The translations under genes and the position numbers were made by a program. 64,000 bases of DNA from Thermoplasmata archaeon (GTDB taxonomy: Archaea > Thermoplasmatota > Thermoplasmata > Lutacidiplasmatales > UBA184): NCBI GenBank assembly GCA_021819135.1, contig JAKASE010000002.1, positions 62,001 through 126,000 of the forward strand, given 5' to 3'. This document shows, piece after piece, positions 16,245 through 24,553 of the stretch (the first letter of the stretch is position 1; the number at the start of each line of letters is the position of its first letter). Below the pieces are notes generated by a model, which searched no databases, was not told the DNA's origin, and saw only the letters and a list, made by a program, of their open reading frames with translations.

Positions 16245-17231
16245 ATGCCCCGTCTGCGCGACGCCTACGATCTCGTCGTCATCGGCGCCGGCCACGCCGG
16301 CCTCCAGGCCGGTCTCAAGGCGGCCCTGCTCGGGCACACGGCCGCGCTCATCGACCGGGGACCGAAGTACTCCCGGTCGTACTACGCGCCCCGGCTGGAC
16401 AACATCCCGGGGTTCCCGCGCGGGATCTCGGGCCATCAGCTCCTCGATCACCAGATCGCGGCGGTCCGAGAGGTCGAGTCGCAGGTCGGCTACTTCACGC
16501 CGGCCCGCGCGCTCGCCGCCGGGCGAACGGAGGCCGGCTATGAGGTCACGTTCGAGTGGCTGAAGATTCGCCACGTTGCCCGCGGGCGGGCCCTCGTCCT
16601 CGCGACCGGCGTCGTCGACCGGATCCCCGAGGTCGGAGGGAAGATCGACCCGATCTTTCCCTCGGCGAACCTCGGGATCGTCGACTTCTGCGTCCTCTGC
16701 GACGGGCACAAGCTCCGGGGCCGCTCCGTGGGCGTGATCGGCCACGACCCGTACGCCGTTCGCACGGCGCTCGACCTCGGGCACTTCGGTCCGACGTCCG
16801 TCGCGCTCCTCACGCACGGCCGGCCGCTGCTCGACGGGACCCCGGAGCCGGACCGCGCCGCGCTCACCCGGGCCCTCGCGGACCGGGGGATCGACGTCGT
16901 GGAGTCCGCGATCGTCGGGTTCGACGAGGTGCGCGAGAAGCGCTTCGGGGTGCGCTTCGCCGACGGGAGCCACCGCAGCTACGACAAGGGGTTCAGCGCG
17001 CTCGGGTGGTACGACATGCACAGCGCGATCCCGCGCTCGCTCGGCTGCCGGTTCGATCCGGACGGCTACGTCGTCACGGACGAGGACTGCCGCGCGATCG
17101 CCGACGCGACCGGGGAACCGATCCCGGGCCTGTACTGCGTGGGCGACCTGAGGAACGGCTGGAACCAGATCCCGGAGGCCTGGGCCACCGCCGAGCGGGC
17201 GGTCATTCACGCCTACGCCGAGTACCTGTAA
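16245..17231 (+). CDS. Thioredoxin-reductase-like FAD flavoprotein
   Basis: An FAD-dependent pyridine-nucleotide disulfide oxidoreductase of the thioredoxin reductase group. The FAD-binding dinucleotide fold is YDLVVIGAGHAGLQAGLKAA at the N-terminus; ALVLATGVVDRIPEV and the C-terminal GLYCVGDLRNGWNQIPEAWA bind FAD. The redox dithiol is CVLCDG, close to the usual CATCDG, so disulfide chemistry is plausible. The NADPH motif is weak (VGVIGHDPYAVRTAL instead of GGGxSA), so the donor is unclear. I moved the start to ATG 16245, since the 32 residues before it are low-complexity and a TATA-like catcaaatc sits about 36 nt upstream. It diverges from carA. Length 328 residues. Confidence 0.85.
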   Translation: MPRLRDAYDLVVIGAGHAGLQAGLKAALLGHTAALIDRGPKYSRSYYAPRLDNIPGFPRGISGHQLLDHQIAAVREVESQVGYFTPARALAAGRTEAGYEVTFEWLKIRHVARGRALVLATGVVDRIPEVGGKIDPIFPSANLGIVDFCVLCDGHKLRGRSVGVIGHDPYAVRTALDLGHFGPTSVALLTHGRPLLDGTPEPDRAALTRALADRGIDVVESAIVGFDEVREKRFGVRFADGSHRSYDKGFSALGWYDMHSAIPRSLGCRFDPDGYVVTDEDCRAIADATGEPIPGLYCVGDLRNGWNQIPEAWATAERAVIHAYAEYL

Positions 17232-17256
17232 CGGGCGGGCCGGTCGCGGGGCTCCG

Positions 17257-17673
17257 TCAGGGCACCGAGCCGGGGGGCCCGAAGCCGGAGGGGCCGCCGA
17301 GCCAGTTCCAGAAGTCGTCCTGCCAGAAATCGACCTCCTCCGGGACCCGACGCAGCGGGACCACGCGGAGCCCTTCCTGCTCGGCCCGCCGGAGCCGCTC
17401 GTTGAGCTGGTCGACCGTCTCGTTCGAGAGGTCGTCGAGGATCGACCGCAGCGTCGTCTTGAACCCGAGGTCGACGAGCCGCTCGGGATGCCGCAGGACC
17501 AGGCGGAAGTGGTGGGAGCGTGAACTCTCGACGCGGAGCACCTGCCAGTCGAGCGGCTCGTGGCGCTCGGAGGAAAGGCGGAACGCCGCCAGGTTGCCGA
17601 GCGCCTGGGCGACGAAGTCGTCGTCGGCGAGACCCCCACGAAGGAAGATGCCCACCTCGATGCCCCGATGCAT
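17257..17673 (-). CDS. Conserved-looking hypothetical protein
   Basis: A 138-residue soluble protein I do not recognise. It has mixed secondary structure: an N-terminal strand EVGIFLRGGLADDDFVAQAL, a central strand pair DWQVLRVESSRSHHFRLVLRH, an amphipathic helix TVDQLNERLRRAEQEGLRVVPL, then an acidic, aromatic tail VDFWQDDFWNWLGGPSG. No cysteines or membrane segments. It is convergent with the flavoprotein and 113 bp from the HAD gene. Confidence 0.6.
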   Translation of the reverse strand: MHRGIEVGIFLRGGLADDDFVAQALGNLAAFRLSSERHEPLDWQVLRVESSRSHHFRLVLRHPERLVDLGFKTTLRSILDDLSNETVDQLNERLRRAEQEGLRVVPLRRVPEEVDFWQDDFWNWLGGPSGFGPPGSVP

Positions 17674-17786
17674 CGCGCGTCGATGGGGACGGGGCTCTTC
17701 AATCTCGCGTGCGGACCCCGCGGCCCGGTATGCCGTGCGCGGGGTGGTCTCCCGGCCGGGGGGCCGCGGCCGTGATGGGGTAGCCG

Positions 17787-18527
17787 TTACGCTGCAGTAG
17801 GGGCGGCGGCGTCGAGCTGCCGCGCGAGCTCGTAGAGGTCCTTCGAGATCGCGCTCGCGCCGGCCGCGAGGAAGCGGTCCTCCGTCATCGAGTTCCGGTT
17901 CGACTCCGACGGGTCGGGCAGCATGGCATAGAACCGGACCCGGGCCCGCGTCGCGGTCTCGGCATCGATCAGGTGGTCGCCGACGAACAGCGCCCGATCG
18001 AGCGGGACCCCCATCTCCTGCAGGAGGAGCAGCAGGGACTCCGGCGAGGGCTTGGCCGGACCGGGGCTGCTGCGGCTGCGGAGGTAGGCGAAGAACGGCT
18101 CGAGGCTGGTGCGACGGAGCGCCTGGCGGGCGAACGTCTCGGAGGCGCGGGTCAGGAGGCCGAGCCGGAACCCCCGGGTCTGGAGCGCGCGGAGGAGCTC
18201 GGGGGCGCCCGCCCGGGCCACGGTCCGGGGCAAGGCTTCGAGCTCGATCGCATCGATCTTCCGGTGGTACTCCGCCTCGAAGCGGTAGAACGCGCCGTCG
18301 GGAACGCCGCGGGTACGGAATTCCTCCCGCGTCATCTCCACGATGCGATGGATCGGGTCCTGGACCGAGAGCCTGCCCGGCGGGACCCCATAGTGCTCGG
18401 CGAGCCGGATCACCTCGGCGCGCATGCGGCCGAAGTCGTGGTGCGAGAGGACGAGGGTCCCGTCGAGGTCGAACACGACCCCGAGGAGCGGCTCGAGGAA
18501 GCTCGGCTGGCTCTGTCGGATGGGCAT
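17787..18527 (-). CDS. HAD-family hydrolase (phosphatase-like)
   Basis: A haloacid-dehalogenase superfamily phosphohydrolase. Motif I is VVFDLDGTL at residues 18-26, motif II LLTRAS, motif III a lysine in PAKPSPESL, and motif IV FVGDHLIDAETA, the complete catalytic set. A helical cap (residues 30-110) makes it subfamily I, like phosphoglycolate phosphatase or pyrophosphatase PpaX. The substrate cannot be assigned. The internal ATG at 18527 was preferred because the ORF upstream of it is an antisense shadow of the zinc-ribbon gene. Length 246 residues. Confidence 0.85.
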   Translation of the reverse strand: MPIRQSQPSFLEPLLGVVFDLDGTLVLSHHDFGRMRAEVIRLAEHYGVPPGRLSVQDPIHRIVEMTREEFRTRGVPDGAFYRFEAEYHRKIDAIELEALPRTVARAGAPELLRALQTRGFRLGLLTRASETFARQALRRTSLEPFFAYLRSRSSPGPAKPSPESLLLLLQEMGVPLDRALFVGDHLIDAETATRARVRFYAMLPDPSESNRNSMTEDRFLAAGASAISKDLYELARQLDAAAPTAA

Positions 18528-18624
18528 GCCTGCCTCTGCTCCTCCCTTGAAGGCGCGCGAACCCCCGTTAAGGGTTTGCCTCCACCGGCACCCGGCGCGA
18601 CCACGGCCCGACCGGGGCGCCGAG

Positions 18625-18918
18625 CTAGACGCTCGGGCTCTGATGGTACGCGAGGCCGTACCACGTGCCCCGCTCCCGATCGAAGGTCGTCCCGCACTGG
18701 TAGCAGAAATAGATGCGGTGGGGGGGCTCCTTCGGCTCCTTGTCCATCGTGCCTCCGCAGACCGGGCAGAGGAGCTTTCCCTGGACCTCGGGCAACCCGT
18801 GCCAGGCATCCCGGCGCCGGTCGTAGACGACCCCATCGATCGCGCAGACGAACATCGGATAGGGAACGCGGGGCGAGACGGGGCCGCTCATCGCGCGCCC
18901 GCAGACCGGGCAGAACAT
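18625..18918 (-). CDS. Zinc-ribbon protein with internal tandem duplication
   Basis: A 97-residue protein made of two similar halves. The first is MFCPVCGRAM...MFVCAIDGVVYDRRRDAWHGLP; the second is LLCPVCGGTM...IYFCYQCGTTFDRERGTWYGLA. The second half keeps four zinc cysteines (CPVC, CYQC); the first has lost the last one (CAID), so it may be structural only. The ATG at 18918 has a weak upstream GAGG and avoids overlap; an ATG at 18951 would overlap the methyltransferase stop by 17 bp. Probably the second gene after the methyltransferase. Function unknown. Confidence 0.75.
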   Translation of the reverse strand: MFCPVCGRAMSGPVSPRVPYPMFVCAIDGVVYDRRRDAWHGLPEVQGKLLCPVCGGTMDKEPKEPPHRIYFCYQCGTTFDRERGTWYGLAYHQSPSV

Positions 18919-18934
18919 CAATCGTCGAGAGCCC

Positions 18935-20464
18935 TCAGGCTCGATGAACATGACGCCCGACGGCCGCCGACGGGCGCTCGAGGGTCACGACCGACTCGCG
19001 GAGTCCGAAGCTCCTCCGTTGGCCGCTCCGCCGCGACCGAGCGACCTCTACGGAAACGATCCGGAACCCGAGCGACCGGCCGATCCTCGCGAGCAAGAGA
19101 TCGCCCGGGACGTAGGTGCCCGCGAGGAGCGAGTCCCCGACCACGACCACGAACCGGCCGCCCGGGACGAGCGCCCGGTGGACGTTCCGGAGCACCGGGA
19201 CGAGGTCGGCGAAGTAGCGGTGGACGATCGCGTGCATGTCGTTCCTCCGATAGGTGCCTTTGCGACGCACGTTCTCCCGGATCCGCGGCAGGATCTCCGT
19301 GAGCCACGGATCGATCGAGGTCGTGGTCGCCAGGTACGGGCTCGCCTCGGCGCGGGGGAGGTTGTCGCAGGCGACCTCGGTCCGGCGGAGCCGTGCGAGG
19401 TCGGCATACGAACGGGCGTATCCCAGCCACGCGAGGTCGACCTTGTAGTTCATCACGTAGTCCATGCCGTTGACGTACGGTGGGCTCGTCACGGCGAGGT
19501 CGACCGACCCCGGGGGCCAGTCCCCGGTCCGTGCGTCGCGGGCGTCGATGACCGCGGGAGGACCGAGGCGGATCCGTTCTCCCACGAGCGATCGGAGGTC
19601 GTCGGCCATCTCGCCGGTGGCGTCGCGGAACCGATCGAGGACCGAAAGGCCGTCGTCGCCGTCGGAGCGACCGTACCCGAGGCAGGGCGAGCGGTGCAGG
19701 CGGCTCGAGGGGATCAGGATCCGGCCGAAGGCGAGGCGGAGCGCGTCCGGGACCGGAGTTCCCTCCCGAGGGAGCGAGTCCCTCAGGCGCGTCAGGTCCC
19801 CGAGCGCGGCGGGCGAGAACTGCCGGGCGGTCTCCCGGAGGAACGGGAATGCCCCCGGCCGGTGATGGGCCGCCGTCGATAGGACGCGGCCCGCCGCTCG
19901 GGCGAGGCGCCCGGGGTCAAGCTCGAGGTAGGTCTTCACCCGCGCGGCGAGCACGGCCGGGGGAAGCAGCTCGGTGCCGAGCGCCCGCGCGCCGGCCCGT
20001 CGGGCCTCGACCAGCGTCGTGCCGCTCCCCGCGAACGGGTCGAGCACGGTCACCCCCGGGCCGATTTGGTGCGCCGCGAGCACGCCCCGGACGAACTCGG
20101 CCGAGTAGCCCTGGACGTACGGCCACCACCGGTGGACCGGGAGCGACTCGTTCGAGCGGAAGGTGATCGGCCCCGCATAGGTGCCGAGCGACACGCCGTC
20201 CTCGCGCGCGAACCGCTCCACGAACGCCGCCGGGTCGACGAAGTCCTCCCGCTCCCCGAGGTCCTCGAAGTCACGGAGGACCCACAGACCGCGACCGATG
20301 CGGAGGACATCGCCCCGGACCCGGAGGTGGTCGAGGGCGGCCTCCACCGAGTCGAGGCTCCCGTCGATCCGTCGGGCGAGCTGGCGCACCGTCGCACCGA
20401 TCGCTCCCGTCTCGGTCAGGGCGAGCCGGATCGCCCCGGAACGATCGTCGCGCTGCGCCACCAC
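18935..20464 (-). CDS. Orphan DNA methyltransferase (N4-cytosine/N6-adenine type) with winged-helix front
   Basis: An S-adenosylmethionine-dependent methyltransferase of the N4/N6 amino group. The SAM-binding motif I, LDPFAGSGTTLVEA, is at residues 141-154, and the catalytic motif IV, TSPPY, at residues 326-330; TSPPY favours N4-cytosine. Motif I precedes motif IV with a spacer of about 175 residues that could hold target recognition. Residues 10-65 look like a winged helix (IRLALTETGAIGATVRQLAR..., GRGLWVLRDFE). No restriction endonuclease or specificity gene is near, so it is an orphan. GTG start with a TATA-like box 25 nt upstream. An RNA substrate cannot be ruled out. Confidence 0.8.
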   Translation of the reverse strand: MVAQRDDRSGAIRLALTETGAIGATVRQLARRIDGSLDSVEAALDHLRVRGDVLRIGRGLWVLRDFEDLGEREDFVDPAAFVERFAREDGVSLGTYAGPITFRSNESLPVHRWWPYVQGYSAEFVRGVLAAHQIGPGVTVLDPFAGSGTTLVEARRAGARALGTELLPPAVLAARVKTYLELDPGRLARAAGRVLSTAAHHRPGAFPFLRETARQFSPAALGDLTRLRDSLPREGTPVPDALRLAFGRILIPSSRLHRSPCLGYGRSDGDDGLSVLDRFRDATGEMADDLRSLVGERIRLGPPAVIDARDARTGDWPPGSVDLAVTSPPYVNGMDYVMNYKVDLAWLGYARSYADLARLRRTEVACDNLPRAEASPYLATTTSIDPWLTEILPRIRENVRRKGTYRRNDMHAIVHRYFADLVPVLRNVHRALVPGGRFVVVVGDSLLAGTYVPGDLLLARIGRSLGFRIVSVEVARSRRSGQRRSFGLRESVVTLERPSAAVGRHVHRA

Positions 20465-20484
20465 GCGCGGGCAGGACCCACGCG

Positions 20485-20492
20485 GGTTATGG
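20485..20492 (-). promoter_or_regulatory. TATA-like promoter of the methyltransferase
   Basis: The minus strand reads CCCATAACCCG, centred 25 nt before the GTG at 20464. It lies within the 30-bp gap to the CHAD gene, so the methyltransferase probably has its own promoter even though both genes point the same way. Confidence 0.5.
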
Positions 20493-20494
20493 GT

Positions 20495-21415
20495 CTACCG
20501 ATGCCCCGGGACGTCCTCGGAGGGCGGCACGGCCCGGACCAGCCCCGCCCGACGCGGCCGCATCCCCTTGAGGTCCCGCACCACCGAGCGCCGCTCTCGG
20601 CGCCGCTCCCGGCGGAGGGCCCGGACCCAACTGGCGTCCCGGAGACCGGGGTCGATCCCTTCGAGGAGCACATCGAGATCGTGGAGGCGCCCGAGGTCAA
20701 CCTGGACCCTCCGCGCCTGACCCGTCGCAAGACCGGGCGCCCCCGGATCGACCGCGTCGATCAGGTCGGCGAACTGCCGCATCCGACGCACGCGGATCCG
20801 GAGCCGGTGGAGCCGCTCCATCGAGGGCCGACGGCGGGCCCTGCGGTGGGCCGTGACCACCCGCTCGCCGTGGGCCGTTCGGTGCTCGCCCAGCACCCGT
20901 CGGAGCTCCCGGGCCGCGCCCGGCCGGAGCGGTGCGGCGAGCAGGGTGCTGAGCTCCGGTAGGAGCCGGGCGTCGGACTCGGAACGCAGGAACGCCCGCA
21001 GGAGCTCGCGGCCCGTGCGTGCGTCGTCCCGCAAGCGGCTACGGTGCCGTTCGAGCGCCTCCCGCTCCGTCGGGCCGTCCACCGCGTCGTCGACCCCGGT
21101 GAGCAGCTCGACCGCGACGTCGCGGTCGCGGACCTGTCCGACCAGCCGGGCGAGGCGGCGCAGGCGGCGGTCGAAGTCCGCCATCCGCTCCCGGTCCGCG
21201 GGAGGCAGGAGCCGCGTCCACGCCGCGATCTCGGTCCGAAGGCGGCGAAGGTTCCGGTGGAACCGGTGGAGACTGCCGGGAGAAGGATGGGGCTGGGCGA
21301 CCACTTCCTCCGCGCCCTGCCCGACCCGCGCGAGGGTGCGCCCGAGCGCCGAGCGGAGGCGCTCGGGGTCGAGGGCGGGTCGGCTCGTCGCAGGCTCCAG
21401 GGCGAACCTCCGCAC
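20495..21415 (-). CDS. CHAD-domain protein (polyphosphate-associated)
   Basis: The CHAD domain is an all-helical, Arg/His-rich module that binds inorganic polyphosphate and is found on polyphosphate granules in bacteria. Here it spans nearly the full 306 residues, with conserved histidines and arginines in the two halves: LHRFHRNLRRLRTEIAAW, LARLVGQVRDRDV, and ERLHRLRIRVRRMRQFADL, GRLHDLDVLLEG. I chose a GTG at 21415 because longer starts would overlap the divergent Ppx gene; a TTCAACTA element about 24 nt upstream supports it. There is no CYTH domain. Divergent from Ppx/GppA, which strengthens a polyphosphate role. Confidence 0.87.
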   Translation of the reverse strand: MRRFALEPATSRPALDPERLRSALGRTLARVGQGAEEVVAQPHPSPGSLHRFHRNLRRLRTEIAAWTRLLPPADRERMADFDRRLRRLARLVGQVRDRDVAVELLTGVDDAVDGPTEREALERHRSRLRDDARTGRELLRAFLRSESDARLLPELSTLLAAPLRPGAARELRRVLGEHRTAHGERVVTAHRRARRRPSMERLHRLRIRVRRMRQFADLIDAVDPGAPGLATGQARRVQVDLGRLHDLDVLLEGIDPGLRDASWVRALRRERRRERRSVVRDLKGMRPRRAGLVRAVPPSEDVPGHR

Positions 21416-21433
21416 CGGGAGCCCCGTGCCGGT

Positions 21434-21491
21434 AGTTGAACGGTGCGGTCGCCGGTGCCGTTCGACCCGGTCCCACCCGAGGGTAGTTAGC
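21434..21491. promoter_or_regulatory. Divergent promoter, CHAD / Ppx
   Basis: Two similar elements face away from each other: gtagttgaac (minus reading GTTCAACTAC, about 24 nt before the CHAD GTG) and gggtagttagc (about 27 nt before the Ppx ATG). The shared TAGTT core suggests a common regulator or simply two TATA-like boxes. Confidence 0.45.
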
Positions 21492-21512
21492 CCGGGCCGC
21501 GCTCGGGCCGCC

Positions 21513-23072
21513 ATGGACCGGGGTCGCACGGGCGTCGCCGGCCAGGAACGGGCATCGGACCCGAGTCGCCCAGCCGACCGCCTCGCCGTCATCGACATCG
21601 GTTCGAACACGGCACGGTGTGTCGTCTTCGAGGCCGCCGGCGGCACCGTCCGGGCCATCTATGAGACGAAGGACGTTCCGCGGCTCGGAAGCGCGGTCCG
21701 CGCGGAGGCGATGCTCTCGGAGGCCGCGGTCGAACGCGGCCTCGCGACCGTCCGCCGCTTCGCGCGGGCGATCCGCGAGCTCGAGGTGGCGAAGACGATC
21801 GCGGTCGCGACCAGCGCGGTCCGCGACGCCGCGAACGGTCCGGACTTCGTGCGCGCGGCGGAGCGCGGGACCGGCATCTCCCTGCGGGTGCTCACCGGGG
21901 CCGAGGAGGCCCGGTACGGCTACCTCGGGGTGGCGAGCGCGATGGAGCTCTCCGATGACCTCGTGCTCGACCTCGGCGGAGGTTCCCTGCAGCTGGTCCG
22001 GGTCCTCTCGAGCGCCCTACGGAACTCGGTCAGTCTCCCGCTCGGGGTGCTCCGTCTCACCGAACGGTTCTTCGAACACGATCCCCCGAAGCGTCGGGAG
22101 TGGGATGACCTGCGCGCGCACGTCCGCACCTCGGTCACCTCGGCCCTCGAGGCGTTCGGCGCCCGACCGTCCCGGGTGATCGGGATCGGGGGGACCGTCC
22201 GATCGCTCGCGAGGGCCGCGATCGAGATGCGCGTGTATCCCGTACGACGGGTCCACGGCTACCCGCTCACAGACCACGACATCGAGGCGCTGAACGAGAT
22301 CCTCGGAGAGATGCCCGCCACGAAGCGTCGGGCGATCCCGGGGATCGGGAACGACCGCTCCGACGTCATCCTCGCCGGGATCGTGGTCCTCGAGGAGGTC
22401 CTGCACGCGGCGGGGGCCGATCGCATGGCGGTCTCGGGCACCGGCATCCGCGAGGGGCTCGCCGTCGAGGCGATCGACGCGGAGCTCCCCGCGGCGGCCG
22501 AGGTCCTCGCCGAGCGGTCGACCGTCGCGGCGGCCCGCTCCTTCGCCTTCCCTCTCGAGCACGGTCGGGAGGTCGCGGAATTCGCCCAGCAGCTCTTCGA
22601 ACTCCTCGCGCCCCGGTTCGGGGCGGGCCGGAGCGAGTCGCTCGCGCTGCGGGTCGCGGCCTGGATGCACGATGCGGGGGTGGCGGTCGACCTGTGGAAC
22701 CACGCCCACCACTCGGCCTACCTCGTCGAGAACTACCCGATCTGGGGCCTCGACCAGCGCGAGGTCCTGCTCGCGGCGATGACCACGTACCTCCACGAGG
22801 GAGGCGATCCCCCCGACGAGTGGAAGAAGGGGTACCTCCCGATCATCCGGCCGACCGACCTCGCGGCCGCCGTCCGCCTCGGGGCGATCCTCGACGTGGC
22901 CGAGATCCTGGCCCCGGCCCGCCCCACCGTGAGCCTCGCCGCGGGAGGGCGCACGCTCGCGCTGGCTTTTTCTGCTCCGACCGATACGACCCTTTCCCCC
23001 CGCTGGGTCGAGAAGGTCCGTAAGCCGATGGAACGGGCATTCGGGCTCGAGGTGCGCGCGCGTGATGCGTGA
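21513..23072 (+). CDS. ppx: Ppx/GppA family exopolyphosphatase with HD-type C-terminal domain
   Basis: Hydrolyses terminal phosphates of polyphosphate, or the pppGpp 5' phosphate in GppA. The actin-like ATPase fold shows phosphate-1 motif LAVIDIGSNTARCVVF, phosphate-2 motif DLVLDLGGGSLQLV, and GIGGTVRSLARAAIEM. From about residue 330 a helical HD domain follows, with LRVAAWMHDAGVAVD and later HHSAYLVEN. At 519 residues it matches two-domain Ppx. It starts at ATG 21513, 27 nt after a TATA-like box; the much longer ORF is an antisense shadow of CHAD. The stop overlaps the next kinase gene, so they form an operon. Confidence 0.9.
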   Translation: MDRGRTGVAGQERASDPSRPADRLAVIDIGSNTARCVVFEAAGGTVRAIYETKDVPRLGSAVRAEAMLSEAAVERGLATVRRFARAIRELEVAKTIAVATSAVRDAANGPDFVRAAERGTGISLRVLTGAEEARYGYLGVASAMELSDDLVLDLGGGSLQLVRVLSSALRNSVSLPLGVLRLTERFFEHDPPKRREWDDLRAHVRTSVTSALEAFGARPSRVIGIGGTVRSLARAAIEMRVYPVRRVHGYPLTDHDIEALNEILGEMPATKRRAIPGIGNDRSDVILAGIVVLEEVLHAAGADRMAVSGTGIREGLAVEAIDAELPAAAEVLAERSTVAAARSFAFPLEHGREVAEFAQQLFELLAPRFGAGRSESLALRVAAWMHDAGVAVDLWNHAHHSAYLVENYPIWGLDQREVLLAAMTTYLHEGGDPPDEWKKGYLPIIRPTDLAAAVRLGAILDVAEILAPARPTVSLAAGGRTLALAFSAPTDTTLSPRWVEKVRKPMERAFGLEVRARDA

Positions 23073-23763
23073 GACCCCCTCCTCGAGCCACGGCTTCCCG
23101 GGCCGCCTGTTCGTCTTCGAGGGGCTGGACGGGAGCGGGAAGTCGACCCAGGCCTCCCTGTTGGGCAAATGGCTCGGGGCCCGCGGCTACCGGGTCTTCC
23201 GTACCGAGTGGAACTCCTCCGAGCTCGTCTCGAGCACGATCCGCCGCGGCAAGAAGAAGGGCCTCCTCACGCCCACGACGTTCTCGCTGCTCCACGCGAC
23301 CGACTTCGCGGACCGCTTCGACCGGCAGATCCTCCCCCCGCTCCGGGCGGGGTACGTCGTGCTGTGCGACCGCTACTCCTACACCGCGTTCGTGCGGGAC
23401 ACCGCGCGCGGGTGCGACCCGGCCTGGGTCCGCACGATCTACTCGTTCGCCCCGCGCCCGGACCGGGTCTTCTACTTCCGGGTGCCGGTCGCGGTGACGC
23501 TCAAGCGGAAGATCGCCTCCCGTCTCAAGATCAGCTACTACGAGGCCGGCATGGACCTCGGGCTCTCCGACGATATCGAGGAGAGCTACGCCCGGTTCCA
23601 ATCGCGCCTCAAGCAGGTCTACGAGGACCTCGCGGTCTCCGACCAGTTCACCGTCATCGACTCGACCCGTTCGGTCGAGGCGATCCAGGCCGACCTGCGG
23701 TCGCACGTCGCGCCGATGCTCGGCCACTTCCCCACCCAGACCCGGTTGATGCATGACGGATAG
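23065..23763 (+). CDS. tmk: Thymidylate kinase-like protein 1
   Basis: A P-loop nucleotide kinase of the dTMP kinase family, forming dTDP from dTMP. Walker A is FEGLDGSGKST; the DRY-type motif is VVLCDRYSYTAFVRD. The stretch ISYYEAGMDLGLSDDIEES near residue 160 replaces the usual LID and is shared with the next gene. At 232 residues it is slightly longer than E. coli Tmk. The ATG at 23065 overlaps the end of ppx (a GTG at 23062 is also possible), and the stop overlaps gene 2. Location between Ppx and SixA/PhoU raises the possibility of another phosphate-linked substrate. Confidence 0.82.
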   Translation: MRETPSSSHGFPGRLFVFEGLDGSGKSTQASLLGKWLGARGYRVFRTEWNSSELVSSTIRRGKKKGLLTPTTFSLLHATDFADRFDRQILPPLRAGYVVLCDRYSYTAFVRDTARGCDPAWVRTIYSFAPRPDRVFYFRVPVAVTLKRKIASRLKISYYEAGMDLGLSDDIEESYARFQSRLKQVYEDLAVSDQFTVIDSTRSVEAIQADLRSHVAPMLGHFPTQTRLMHDG

Positions 23764-24553
23764 GACCTACGGGACCCGGCTGCCCGGGATGACCACCGAG
23801 ACGCTCGCCGGGAAGCTGATCGTCGTCGAAGGGGCCGACGGGTCGGGGCGCACGACGGAGGTCGCGCTCCTCAAGGACTTCCTCGAGGTCGAAGGGCATG
23901 CCGTCGTCGACACGGGGCTCCGCCGCTCGGACCTCGTGAGCGCGGAGATCGACCGGGCGAAGCAGGGCCACACGCTCGGGGCGACCACGCTCGCGCTCCT
24001 CTACGCCGTCGATTTCGCCGACCAGCTCGAGAACAAGATCATCCCGGCGCTGACCGCCGGCTCGACCGTCCTCGCCGACCGGTACATCTACACGCTCATG
24101 GCGCGCGCGATCGCCCGGGGGGCGTCGCGCGAGTGGGCCCGCGTCCTGTACGGCTTCGCCCTGCGGCCGGACCTTGTGGTCTTCCTCGATGCCCGGCCCG
24201 AGATCCTCCTCCACCGGGCGATCTCGAAGTACGGCTCGCTCGACTACTGGGAGAGCGGGATGGACCTCTCCCTCTCGCGCGACCTCTTCGAGAGCTTCTT
24301 CCTCTACCAGGACCGCCTTTCGCGCGAGTTCGAGTGGATGGCGGGGGAGTACTCCTTCCACCGGGTGGACGCGAACCGCACGCCGGAACAGGTGCACGCC
24401 GATGTCCTCGAGCGCGTGCGTCCGCTCTACGGCCCGGTACCGGCGGCGGACCCGCCGAAGTCCGGGGGGAAGGCGCGGTCCCCGGTCAGTGCTGCACGCG
24501 GGAGAGCTGCTTCCGGGTCAAGAGCCAGACGAGGCGCCCGGCCCCCGGAGTGA
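23753..24553 (+). CDS. Thymidylate kinase-like protein 2, altered Walker A
   Basis: A paralog of the preceding kinase, with the same order of motifs: VVEGADGSGRTTEVALL, STVLADRYIYTLMAR and LDYWESGMDLSLSRDLFES. The Walker A lysine is arginine here (R33, codon cgc), which in most P-loop kinases cripples phosphate transfer, so it may be a regulatory or heterodimeric partner, or a kinase with a changed mechanism. The last 45 residues are Ala/Arg/Pro/Gly-rich and overlap the convergent sixA gene by 68 bp. The start at 23753 overlaps gene 1 by 11 bp; M13 is an alternative. Both kinases keep an Asp-Arg-Tyr motif, so the divergence is specific to the P-loop. Confidence 0.78.
   Translation: MTDRTYGTRLPGMTTETLAGKLIVVEGADGSGRTTEVALLKDFLEVEGHAVVDTGLRRSDLVSAEIDRAKQGHTLGATTLALLYAVDFADQLENKIIPALTAGSTVLADRYIYTLMARAIARGASREWARVLYGFALRPDLVVFLDARPEILLHRAISKYGSLDYWESGMDLSLSRDLFESFFLYQDRLSREFEWMAGEYSFHRVDANRTPEQVHADVLERVRPLYGPVPAADPPKSGGKARSPVSAARGRAASGSRARRGARPPE

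Noticed and set aside
23065-24553. Defense system built on tandem nucleotide kinases
   Set aside because: No nuclease, toxin, transposase or phage-like neighbour; the context is phosphate metabolism, so defense is not supported.
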